Assembly (NCBI GenBank): GCA_905221605.1
Contig: CAJNDS010000002.1
Location: forward strand, 1,601,438 to 1,665,437
DNA length: 64,000 bases
Source of the DNA: Symbiodinium natans
Lineage: Eukaryota; Sar; Dinophyceae; Suessiales; Symbiodiniaceae
Direction of reading: 5' to 3'
The notes under the pieces were generated by a model. It was not told where the DNA came from. It did no database searches and saw only the letters and a list, made by a program, of their open reading frames with translations. Both the position numbers and the translations under genes were made by a program. Each line of letters opens with the position of its first letter. The first letter of the stretch is position 1. Shown piece by piece: positions 51,201 to 63,200 of the stretch.

Positions 51201-54200
51201 TTGTGAGGACTTCTCTACTTTAAAAAACTGGCTCTGATGGGGGGAGCTTATGAGGAACACCCCCCCCAAAGTTGCACCACACAAGAGGCCATTCTTTCCA
51301 ATGCCCTCACGGCTGCCGGCGTGGACGACAGCTCCCTGGTGCTCCAAAGCTTCAGCGCGGTCACGATGGAGGCCCAATGCCTTGCCATGCTATGATGCGT
51401 GTCATGTTTATCGCATGTTATCGTCATAGGCCTAGGGGTCAAATTCTGATCTTGTAGGTCCCAGCATACTGGAGTTGCGCATGGGCTCAGACTTTCGGCT
51501 AAGCCTGAAGCCCATGACCCAAAAACTCCTTAAGTACTTTGAAGACCCAGACGTCAAGCCCATGTCTCCCAGGTCCAAGCTCTTTCGGACGACTCCCAAG
51601 TCGAGGCTGCAGCCCCGCCACCGCCAACCCAAAAAAGAGCAGGGTGGTGGGATTTTCGGGCCGAGCAGTAGGATTAATTGGGGTCGATTCAGCACAGGGG
51701 TGATGGGTGCCTACTGACAGGCAATCTGGCAATTCACACATCGAGCAGCTGCACTAGGCGTTTTGTTATGTTTTGTTGTTCCGCCATTTGTTGATTGAAC
51801 GAACCTTGCCGTCAGGAGCCGGAAACGTCCGACTCTAACGCCACCGACGCCGGCAATGCTAGTGCACCACGGCATAGACCAAAGTTGCACGGAGAGAACC
51901 TGAGGGTTGCGCAAATGTGTGTGTTGAAGCCTCAGACCACTCCCCTCAAATCCGTGTTTCATTGAAGTGGGCTCTTAAGAGTTCTTAGGAGTCCTGAGCT
52001 TAAGAGTCCCTGAAACCCGAACCAGGATGATTCGGACGTCCGGCGGTTGCAGGACGGAGGGGAGGGTGGGTGGGCGGGTTGAGTTGGTAGTGACTGGTGC
52101 TGCGGATAAGGGCTCCGTGTGTTCATCTCCATAATTAGGATGCCCTGAAACCGCGGTGCGGATGCAAGCGGTGCGCAGGGGGAGAACTCAGACGCCCAGA
52201 ACGAGTCGAATGAGACCAGCACGACGACAATGACAAGCACCGTGACCACAACTGCCACGAGCACAGTCACGACAAGCAGCACCAGGACCCGCTTCTGCTT
52301 GAAAGCTCCTAAGGCTCGTGGGGCTGGTTGTAAAGTCTTGGAAAGTTCCTGATCGGATTTCGAGGTGGACTTGAAGCCCCGAGTCTCAGCTTCACGGCGC
52401 TTCTGCGCAGGACCATGACAACCACTTCCGCAACCACGACGTCAACGACGATTACCAATGCAACGTACGGGGTTGGCAACATGAAGCTCTGCCAAAGAAT
52501 CCCATGGCTGTCAGATTGACACAGACTCCCACCGAGGGACAGGGAGAGGGGCTGACCATTTCACCGCCTAACCATCTAACCTTGTCAAGCAGGCCAAGAG
52601 CCCAAACCTGAAAGAAGAGGAAGAAGAAGAAGAAGAAGTGCCCCATGCCCCTTCAAAGAAAGACCGAGGGTGACTTTGGGTGAAGATGCAAGGACGCGAT
52701 GTGGCAACGGCTTCTACATGACCTACCTGGGGACATCCATGATGGGACAGCCATATTTCCAGGCGCAGTCCTCAACCCTATCCGTGCCGCAGCGTTGCTA
52801 AGCTGCTAACCCTCCTCCCCGGTCGGGATTCGATGAAGTGGGGTCTGAACTTGGGCTTCCAACAGAACTCCCCTAAGTCAAAGACTTGTGGTGGAAATGC
52901 GTCAGGCGCGTCCATGACAGAAAAGTGGGCGGACTTTGTTGAACCACGAGCTGCTGAGCAACAGCTGCCCAAAACCTGGCGGCCTCTCCGAACCCCCAAA
53001 TGAGCCCCTCAAAATGAGCCCCTAACGTCACCTTGAGCTTCCGGAAGAGGTGGAGCCAGACTTGCCCCTGGCCACCTGGAGCCACTTCCTTGTCTTCGCT
53101 GCGTCAGATTTCGGTGAGGCCTCCACTCCCACCACTCATTTGAGCCTTGGCTTAGAAGGCAGTTGAATTGTGAGGTTCCGGGTTTTGGATTCAGTGCTGA
53201 ATCGAGCAGAGTAGGCTTTGTTGAGTTTAGATGAGTTTAGTTGATCTGTGCCGCCTGTGGATGACAATGCCCATGAGGTCAAAAGCGCCAGTGGCCATAC
53301 GGTCTGTAGGCCCTGTAGGCTCTTCTTGGGGAAGCTCCAGGCCCAAGTTGAAGCACCATAAGGATCTACGACATGTCTGCCAGCGTCTCGGATGTGGCCT
53401 ATGACGGGCTGGACCTGGATCCCGGGCCACTGTTTAACAAACCTTTGAATTTGCTTGTTGGGACATCCCTTCGACCACCCACCCCCTGCAAGCTTCATCA
53501 GTTGTTTATCATGCACGCCCAAAGTCCAGAACCCTTCGAACCGCAACCCAGGATCTGGACCAACTTGGCGGCAATGTGACCTGGAGCCCGCCCAACCTGA
53601 CAGAGAGCGCCGGGAGCACCCAGAGGGTCAAGTGAAAGGCTTAGAAGGATCAAGGCCAAGAGGATCTCTAGATTTTAAAGTGGCCATCTAGGGGCTCTCC
53701 GAGATGCCAGCGCCCGCTGCTCGCCATTGCTGCTCTCCGACCTCTTGCATTCCATATTCTGTTTCTGCGAAAGTCTAGTGCCGATGATGACACACGCATA
53801 CTCGGCACAGGTCTTCTTGGTATCTTGACAGAATCTTTTCGCAGCATGCGCCTGAAGCCTTTACCAAGCGTTCGCTGAGGTCCGTGGCTATATGGTCTAC
53901 TTGGCTGAGAGTTCCTTCGGTCTCAGCCGGGCCTGGATTCCACCGGAGGTGCCAGTTGGGAGCCACCTGGCCGGAGATTCGGAGCGTGGTGGAAGGATGT
54001 CGTGGAATTGTGTTTTCGTAGCTCTTTGTATCGTTCTGGTTGTTTGCGAGTGGTTGTTGAGGCAACTTCCTGCTGATTCCGCCTGACACGGAGAGAGAGA
54101 ACTACTCACACATCGTGGTCTACACCAAGTCCGTCGCAGCCCAAGCATCGGCTACTGTATGAGTCAAGATATCAGGTTTCGTGAGTGGCAACATCCCTAA

Positions 54201-57200
54201 CCCCCCCCACTCTCACCCCCATAACAGCCACAAAGAAGCCTCATCCTGGAACCTTTCCCCCCAGGAGCTGATCGAACAGACCACGCCAGCCTTCCTGGCA
54301 TTTGCGGATCCCTGGCCAAGCCTTCCAAGCTTCCCAAACTTTTGAGCTCCAAGAAAAGCCTCCTGCACCACTGGTCACCACATAGATTCTCAATCATGTT
54401 CTTCAGTACTGCCGACTGCAGAATGCACTGGGCGCGGTGTGTTCGGAGTTGTGAGGCCTTTGGTTTCGGGTTTGGTTCAATTGCAAGTCGCACATGTTGC
54501 ACGATCGTTTTGGGACTCCCAGCGCCACTTCGAGCTGTTAGGATACAGCAGAGAGCGCGGCGAATGCCAGCTTCGTGGATGAGGACCCCGGGATGTGCGG
54601 AGGTACAATTCGGGTACTCCGATGGGCCTTTACTGCGCAGGGCGAAAGCCCGAAACTCTGAACACTAATCCCTGAAAACAACAGTAATTATCAAGGCGGG
54701 GGACTGGATTGCCTGAACCAAAGAGTGCCTTCACACGCGTGCCCCATAACGTGCTTGCTGTCCTTGTAGATTGCCGCTTGTGCTTGTGGCCGGCATGTGT
54801 TTGCAACTTGTGGTGCTCTTAACAGAGTTGTGTTGATTGTGCTGCCAGATAGTAATCTGGTCTGCGGGATACAGGCCCTTTGTAGGAATGAGCTGTTCGT
54901 TGCAGCTTCAGTCCCGTGCAAATGGCGAAGCCGGGCGCAAGGCGCTTTGAGGCATAAAGGAGGGATGCTTCGAGATCTTGTCTTGAAAAGACACGAAAAC
55001 TTCCCGCAACAGTTCTGGGAACCACCAGAAGCAAAAAGAGTCGCCAAAGTGCCCCATAAGAGCAGTTGTTTTCCAGGATCTGGACCTCGGGCAGATTGGC
55101 GGCAAGCTGGTCTGGGATCCCCCAGCGGACTTAAGCAGCCTGCCCGAGATTTGATACAGAAAAGCTTTGTGCTTATTGTCCGTATACATTGTACGTGCAA
55201 CAGAATGCAAAGTACTCGAGCTGAATATAACATAAACAAAGATAATACAATACAATGCATTCTGAAGTTCATACTGCAGGCTGACTTTATACGATACTTC
55301 TTTATCGTACTACTATCAAGAACAATTCAACAATAGTTTTCACGTGTATAGAATATGAATATAGCTGGGCATATTCTGCACCACGGTTGCCGCTACAAAT
55401 CCGATGCGTCGCAGACGCGGGAAGTGGCTATGCAAGCCCTTTAGAGCAGCAACCCTCTTGCCAAGCTCTATTCAGCGTCACGATTCCAGAAGACAAGGTC
55501 GCATCACCGACTTCCTGATATACGTGGCGCTCGACGCGATGGGAACCAACCGCTCGCTGGTCGGTTCCGCCTCTGCCGGCATCAGTGAAATCTCAGTGCC
55601 CTTGGACACCGACATTCCCAGCAATTCCTACTTGGTGGTGTACGCGGCTTGTTTAGATATGGGGGGGTGAGGGGGGGGCCTATAAGGAGGGTAGCGCTGC
55701 AGAACTTATGAATTGCTTTGATCTATGCAGTTTACGGGTTTTGGGTGTGGGCGCCGACATGCCGACATGCGAATATCACTATGAAAGTTGACCTGCCTCT
55801 CAAGAAAACTAAGCTGGTCTGACCCCAGGAAGCCTTCTGCAACGGTGAGCCTGAATGTAGAGAAACCTGCTGGAACGGGTTTAGGATTCAAACAGAAAAT
55901 GGACATGAGCATCTCGACTGCAGCATTAAGGCACGGAGCCAGCTGCAGGAGCTGCTCGGACTTCATATCGGGCTTCATAAGATTTCCTACACTGCTAGAC
56001 AGTTGTAGGCTCAAAAATCCATTATGTTTTTTGCTTTCAGACCATGCATCTCGCCGCACTTGGTCAAGTTCACCGGGACTCTGAACGCGAAACACCTCAA
56101 GCCTCAGATCCTCACGTAAGTCCGAAGCCCTTAGAACGCGAAGCGAGCATGAAGCCCACTCCCTACATTATCAGGCAAACTACGCCTGTGTCCACACCGA
56201 TTTTCGATCGATCGGCGAGCGTGTCTGAGGCAGTGGCCAGAGAGACGATTTTGGGGCGGTTGAGAGAGCTTGATGGTATTGAGGATTACTGGTGTAGCCT
56301 CGCGTGAGGGTGATTGTCCTCCGAGTCCCCAACCTCAAGACATTAAAACCCGTCCAAGTGCAGGTGACATTCGTGGACTATGACCTCGACAATGGTGAGA
56401 TCGGTGGAAATGCTTCGAGTCCTTGACATGAGTGGTATGTTAAACCAAAGCCTGTTCAGGGCCATGAAAGGTTCCATCCTTGAATTAGAAATCCCCTTGA
56501 GCAGCAATGCACTTGCGATGCACTGACGCTTCCCTGAGTTCGAAGGCAGGAGCAGGGAGTGGTAGGGGTCGAAGCGGAATGTGGAATTTGAGGCAGTGTT
56601 CATTTTACCGATTGCAGAAATCTTTCGGAAGCGCAATCGGGCATTCTCCGAAAAGCTGGTTCTCTGCCCATTTTGAACCCTCTCTAAGTTTCAACTCTTC
56701 CATGGAGTTGTTCATATTCATTTGGCATGCTGTAAGCTGCTTAGGTAAGTAAGCGCTCAAACATGTTCAAACCTATGAGCTGAGGGTTCAGGACTTGAGG
56801 CTTGTGGTCCTCAGCACGCTGCCATTGCTCGCTGTGGCTTGCTCATCTCATTTGGTGCATCGGCAAAGCCCAAAAAGCACTGGTTCCCAAATCCCACATC
56901 CACTCCAGATTTGCGATGCAACGTGAATCCCTACGCCTATCCAAAGCAAAACAACACATTTGACAAGGCCTAGAGCTGTATGCAAAAACCCTCTCAAAGC
57001 CCCAAAATCCCCACAGCCTGCAGCCTCATTGGGTCACAAACCCTCAGAAACCTTGAGCCGCAAAACCGACCACACACCCCACCAAAACTGCAGAGGTTTC
57101 CTGGACGCCGCCAAACAGCACCGACTACGTGGAGGAGTCTCTTAAAGCAAAAAGAGCCCAAGGAGCCCAAGACCCAAACATCCCCCCAAACCCACGAGGA

Positions 57201-60200
57201 CGAGACATCCCAGCCAAATTCGTGGGGCTGTGAGGATGGATGGGGCTTTGCAACGGTGGGGGGGGTTACGATGTGGTGTTGGGGAGTTCTTGACCTCGGA
57301 TTTTGCAGGAGATCATCCCCTCACACTCATGCAGGTATACAAGGCCTACCTGGCAGCGGACGATGTCGGGACCGGCAAGTCCCAGATTGGCGATGATTTG
57401 CCGATTGACGTCAGCGAGGTGCTTCTACCTACGGCTTCTTGCTGGCAGTACTTGCTGGGGTTTTGTCAGACATCCAAGGCGCGGATGCTTCCTTCGAGCT
57501 GTTTAGACTTGCTTCAATGTTCACTCGAGGAAACGCCCCTGAGCGACTTTACGCACGTGACCGTGTACACAAAGTCTGCTTTGGGCGAACAGTGCCTCGG
57601 CCTGCCAGAAAGAGTGACGGGAGGCCTGTGAATTGGGCCGGCTTTCCGGCATGTTACCTAGCTTGAGGAGAGACTGTACCTATCCGACCTATCCGAGACC
57701 CTACCAACCATAACCGCTTCCTCGAAGCTTCAGGACCACGCCGGTGTCGGCGGCTCTGTCTGACACATCCTTCTTCGTGGTTCAGGAGATTGATGATATA
57801 TGGGTGCTGTTACTGGCCACAGCAAGTTTCCTTGGGTTGCCGAAAAATATGCTCGCACCTGGTAATCTAACTTATCATGCTTCGGTTCTTTTCTTTGGCT
57901 CCTTCTTCTGAAGAAAGTAGAAGCAACCAAAGCATGAGGCCCATACCTAGCCGAAACCACGGCCCCAACCCCAATTAATTCCGTCAAACCCGAAGCCCGA
58001 TCCCTCAAATTGCAGGAGTCTTTTGTGGACTTAGACCTGGACCTAGCGGACGTCGGAGGGGTCCTCGCTTGGGCTGAAGCCCTAGACGATGCACAGGCCC
58101 GTTGGCAAGTTTGAGGGAGAGGGGCATTGAAGGAAGGCAACCCGAACCACACATGTGAAATACTTGAGGATGGCCGACGCAAGGTAAGGAGGTGCCATGA
58201 CGGTTCTTCGAAGGGTCTGGCTTCATAACGTCCGGAGACTTGCCCCATGTTGGATGCGGCTTTGCTAATTTGATGGTTGTGGCCTTTGAGTTCCGGCTTT
58301 CCGACAGGTGGCTTATTACAACATTTACCTGGGCACCGATTGCATCGAGAATGTGACGCTGCTCGTTGAGAAGCAAGTCGCACCAGCACAGAAGACGAAC
58401 ATGGGCGATTGCCAAGACAGAAGAAGAGAAGTGACCTGCGGCTAGGCTTTCGGTTTCTTCGCACTTTGTACTGGTAATTCAATTAACAAGCAGTGACTCC
58501 TTTGCAAACTTTGCAAGGACGATGTCAGAGGTTGAAGTCCTGGCAGTCGTTGCCTTACTTGCTTGGGTGGACCCATGATGGTGTGGTGCGAATATGGCTT
58601 GTTTGTTGCTCACTGTTGACCTGTACTTCTACTTGCAACAACATGGTGTAGCGGTCTCGAGGTCATCAGCGGTATCGTCTCGATCAGCCTCGATGGTGCA
58701 ACGTCACAGCAGGCTCGACTGGTCTTTCGCGCAGAAGTGGCAGGACAGCAGTTGCCAGATCCACTGTCTCCATGACCTTGTTGGGTTTTTGGGAACAATC
58801 GAATCACCGTTGTGGAGCTGTGTGCTGTGCCGTTGAGTCGAATCAGACAACATGCATCGCACGAAGAGCAAAGTAGTTGAAGAACCATGAACTCCTGACC
58901 AGCCGCAGTTCTGAGAACACCTCCTTGTGGCCCGTGTACTGCCAGAATGTTCATTGGACCTCAACCATTCCAAGAAGGCATCCCCCAGCCCTAAGAGGCG
59001 AAATAACCCGCTAAAAGCCGCTAAGCCCTACGGAAGCTTTAGACCCCGAAATATTTGAGACCACACCTGAACCCTGGCCAGGTTGCGGCTGCGATGCGAG
59101 CTGCTCTGGCCCAGACCTTTGCCGCAGCTTGGCCTGGTGGAGATGGGTGTATCAGGAAAAAGAGGGAATAGAGTTGTGGACGTTTGGATAGAAGCTTGAT
59201 AGGCCTAAGCCGCATGGTGAGCTTCGGTTTGTTCGAGTTTAGGCGCCTCGGTTTCAGAAAACGGCGCACGGTTCCGATCTCCAAAGCCCAATAGCCCACT
59301 TGCGTGAGACACATGAAAAATCTCCATTGGCTCCAGAAGCAACGGGCCATGGAGCCATGAAGTAAACCCTCCAAACCCTAAACTCGCAAGTCCAAATCTG
59401 ACACCCCGAATTTAAGCCCCATGTATACCCAGGTACCTGCCTCGGCGCTGTACGTTACAGTCCGTCAGGCCAGCACATGCAGCCCCGGAGTATCATATTC
59501 TTGCGCCGGGAAGTATGAGGAGGTGACGGTCGTTTGTGACAGGCTTTTGGTGGTTGTCACGCAGTGATACTTATCAAGGTCTTCTAGTATTTCTTGGAAT
59601 GAATTGGCAATGATTTGGGGGTGTTTTTCGGGTTCAGATGTCTGAACCATGACCCCACCAGCAGTGTTCAGATTACCTTTCCAGTTCCCCCATGAATGCT
59701 ATAGTCAAGGGCATCCCAAACTGGGCCTCTGATTCCTAGACTCTGATACTCCATGGCCTGAAGCCCCAAACCCCTCACGCGCAGAAAAGCAGGGTGGCAC
59801 TGGCCGGCGCTTGGCCACACTCTGGGAAGTCTCCTACGTCATCGTGGTCCCCAATGACCAGGCCTTGGACCTCTCCTCATCTCCTCCCTTCTGTTGCAGG
59901 ATTAGATATGTGTATGGGTTTGATATGTTTCTTTTGGGGAGCCTCGTCTGGCGCAGGCTCCATCCTTGGTGGCTACAGCAACGGCCGTGGCGTCCAACAG
60001 TGCTTCCTTCAGGCCTGGAACGTTGAGTGTTTTTTTTGGGCGGCGGTTCCCTTCCGGATTTGTCGAATTTGGGGGGGCCCCAACCCTAAGCGGGATCCTC
60101 TGAAAGGCAACAAAGAGACCCTTAAGATCCCGCATACACCCCATCCCCTCTTTCAGAACGGCCGTGGCCGTCGAGTTGGTGGCTTCTGGCGTGGACAGTG

Positions 60201-63200
60201 CGGTGGTAGCTACCTCCTTGGCACCTAGGTTTCGAAAAGGTGTCGGGTGTTTATAGGGTGATGCTTCAAGGCTTAGGGGTCTTCAGTTGGATCTCGGTTT
60301 GCCCCGAGATTAATATGGGGGCCTTTCTTGGGGTTCCAATTGGTGCAATTGGGTTGTTCAACGTTTGCAGTAGGGCCCGTTTGGGGACCTCTTGTTGATG
60401 TTGAAAGGGCTCAGTGTTCTGAAGACCTTCGGAGGCTTGCAGTGCAGTGCTTAGGTGGTGGTCAATTTCGCAACTGTCTCGGTGCAGCTGATCACCGCAG
60501 ACAAGCTGCCATCCGTGCTCCCAAGCAGTCCCACCTTCGCGTTCAACGTTACAGAGAGTGAGGAGAATGAGACGGATGTGACGCGAACCACCACGACCAC
60601 GCCCGAAGACACTTGGCTCTTGTAGCGGTACGAATGATGAGTCAAATGACCATCCTGTGCATCTCCATGGTTCAAATCATGGTGGGTTCAGGGTTTAGGG
60701 TTTCAAGCTCTGTTGAGGATTTGGGTGCAGGGTTTTAGGGCTCAAGGGGTAGGATATCATAGGGGGTGCGAAACGCGAACAGCGAAAGCAAAAATGGTAT
60801 CCTGCACCCGACGCGAGAGTGGCATCTTCTCAGCCCCGATGGTATCCGTGTTTCGATCCAGGAAGATGACGCGGAGGATTCGGATGTCACATGCCAGCAT
60901 TCAGAAGGTGGATGGAACGAGCCCTCGTGGCAGCTACTCTTAAGTTGAGCCTGTTGCCCTGGTGCGAGACTAAGGCCGGCAATGCAACTTCAACCAAGAC
61001 ACGGACAACGACCAGAACTGTGACGCGGACGGCAACCACCTCCTCGACCTCAACAGCTTTCCAGACCTCAACAACAATGACCACTACCGAGGTGCCATGC
61101 CTCAGACGTATAAAGTTTGGATCTGGACTGCTTTGGGATGTTTCGGGTATAAAGTGCATAAAGGCAGTGGGGAGGCTATTGGCGTGGTATGGTTCTTCTT
61201 TTCTTGGGTTCTGTCGGGTTCGGGATCGCTCTCAGCTCTGAAGTCACCTGCCGTGGTATGCCTGAGCAAGAGAAATGACATGTTTTTGGATACCTAAAGG
61301 TCAATCCCTCCCTCTCTGCATTCAAAGAATGGTGGCAGGCGAAGCCTGATCAGTTGTGGCCACCAATCGCCGCAACTTGAAAATCTTGTACTCAAATTCG
61401 AATTGCACGCAGCTTCAGACTCCCAAAAGCCTCCCTGAAATCAGACCTTCGCAGATGACGCGGATGCCACCTGGCTGCAGAACATGGCAAGGCCCCACCC
61501 TAGGCAGGCAAAAGCCCTTTTGGGCGGCCTCTGGAGGTGCTCCGCGCCTTGTTCGTCCTTACTCGAAACCCTACACCATCCTACACCCTTTCCCCCAAGC
61601 GGAAACCTTGCATCAGTTTGGTGTAGGGCCAGGTGGTTAGTGATTCAGGATCTGTTTCGGAGGGCATCGGCCTGTTCAGGCCCAGTCCCATGTCAAGCTG
61701 CACCCCTCAGCTCCCAGGTCAATGAGACTTTGCTGGGTGAGGATGCAGATGCTCCAGATGCTCCTGAAATGCACCAAGCTGATGCTGTTTCAATCGAAGT
61801 CCCCCTGGTCTCACTAGACCATGAACACAAGCGCTCAACAAGCCCCAATCGTCAAGAGCCGAGCTCCAAAACCAATCCCATACATCGTCACATGTCCAGA
61901 TCTCTCATAGAATAGGCATCGCGGTGCTTGTGGTAGTGATGAGCACCCTAGCCCCCTAGCCCCCAGGCCTCCAACCCCAAATTGGAGACCTCCGCAACTG
62001 ACAGATCCCAAACATTCAATTAGCCCTTAAACCCTAAATTTGCCCTAAATAGATACCTGCTTCGAGTTCCCATCTTCTCTGGCCATCTCTTCCCCACTTC
62101 AGGTGCCGGTGAGGCGGCTAAGCTCCATCGCCTCCAACGTTACGGAGGCGCTTAGCGGGGCTCCCCCATCTTTTGCCAAAGAGGCTCCCGCATCCCGTCA
62201 GTATCCCGTCCTTTTGTGTTAAGACTGTTAAGAACCATCTGAAGCCTACTGCGACGGCAGATGCAAGCACTCTCACAGACTCTCACCCTCAAACCTTAAA
62301 TCCTGAGCTCTGCAGCATATGCTTCAATGTACTGCATAGCCGCATAGCGTTCTCCCCTTCTCGCGGAGTGTTTAGGCTGCGAGTCGGTGCCCGAGCCGAG
62401 AGTTCGGGTTTTGAGAAGCGCTTGCGGATCCTGACTTTTCCCTCATCGCAGAGGGCGCTTGTGATGTGCTTGGCGAAGGCCCAAACCTTGTTTTTACTTG
62501 ATCAAGTCTTCCCTGCACTGTGAGGCATCCGACAGCCCAGCCCTCGTCGCGCCGCAGAACTTCACAAGAACTCGCCTGATATTCTGTGCGCAGAGGTGCG
62601 GGTGGGCCACAACATTGGGCTTGTTCACGCTACCTCTCTTCAAACCTGCTGAGCTGAGAACCCAAAACACCGCGAGGCTCCAAACTCTACTTGTGTTGGC
62701 AGTCGCAATCCGTGGTCTCGGGGTGTGCCTACTTGTGTTGCCTGAGCAAAGACCTAACCCTTGACTCAAGGGGTTCAGGTTTTCAGGTCGACAGTTGGCC
62801 GAAATGAGGGCAGCTGAGACTCCCAATCAGACCTACACTCTTATAGTTGTAAGTTGTTGCTTCAGAAAAATTCTTTGCATGTGACGAAGGCTCTGTGCCT
62901 GATTTACATGTTACATGTCTCAAATAATGCTCAATTCGACTCCAATCTGTCCTTCTGACAGGGAGTTCCTCGGACAAGTACCTGTGCAAACCACCGACTT
63001 TGACGTACCGGATCCTTGGCAGAGCTGTTCTGCGGTTGAGGTTTGACCACTCCGGCTTTCTGATTGCCTCCGTGATCGAAGAATTGCCCTTGGCTGTACC
63101 TGAGGCAGAGACGCAGCTGGGAAATGCCACACACTTGCTCATTTACGTGGCTTGGCATGGCTGTTCTGAAAGGTAGGAATCCCTGGGACAACCCTTTACG

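Noticed and set aside
57730-58482. 250-codon minus-strand open frame
   Set aside because: It overlaps firmly placed + strand exons of M28 and M29, has no family character and is antisense to conserved protein blocks.
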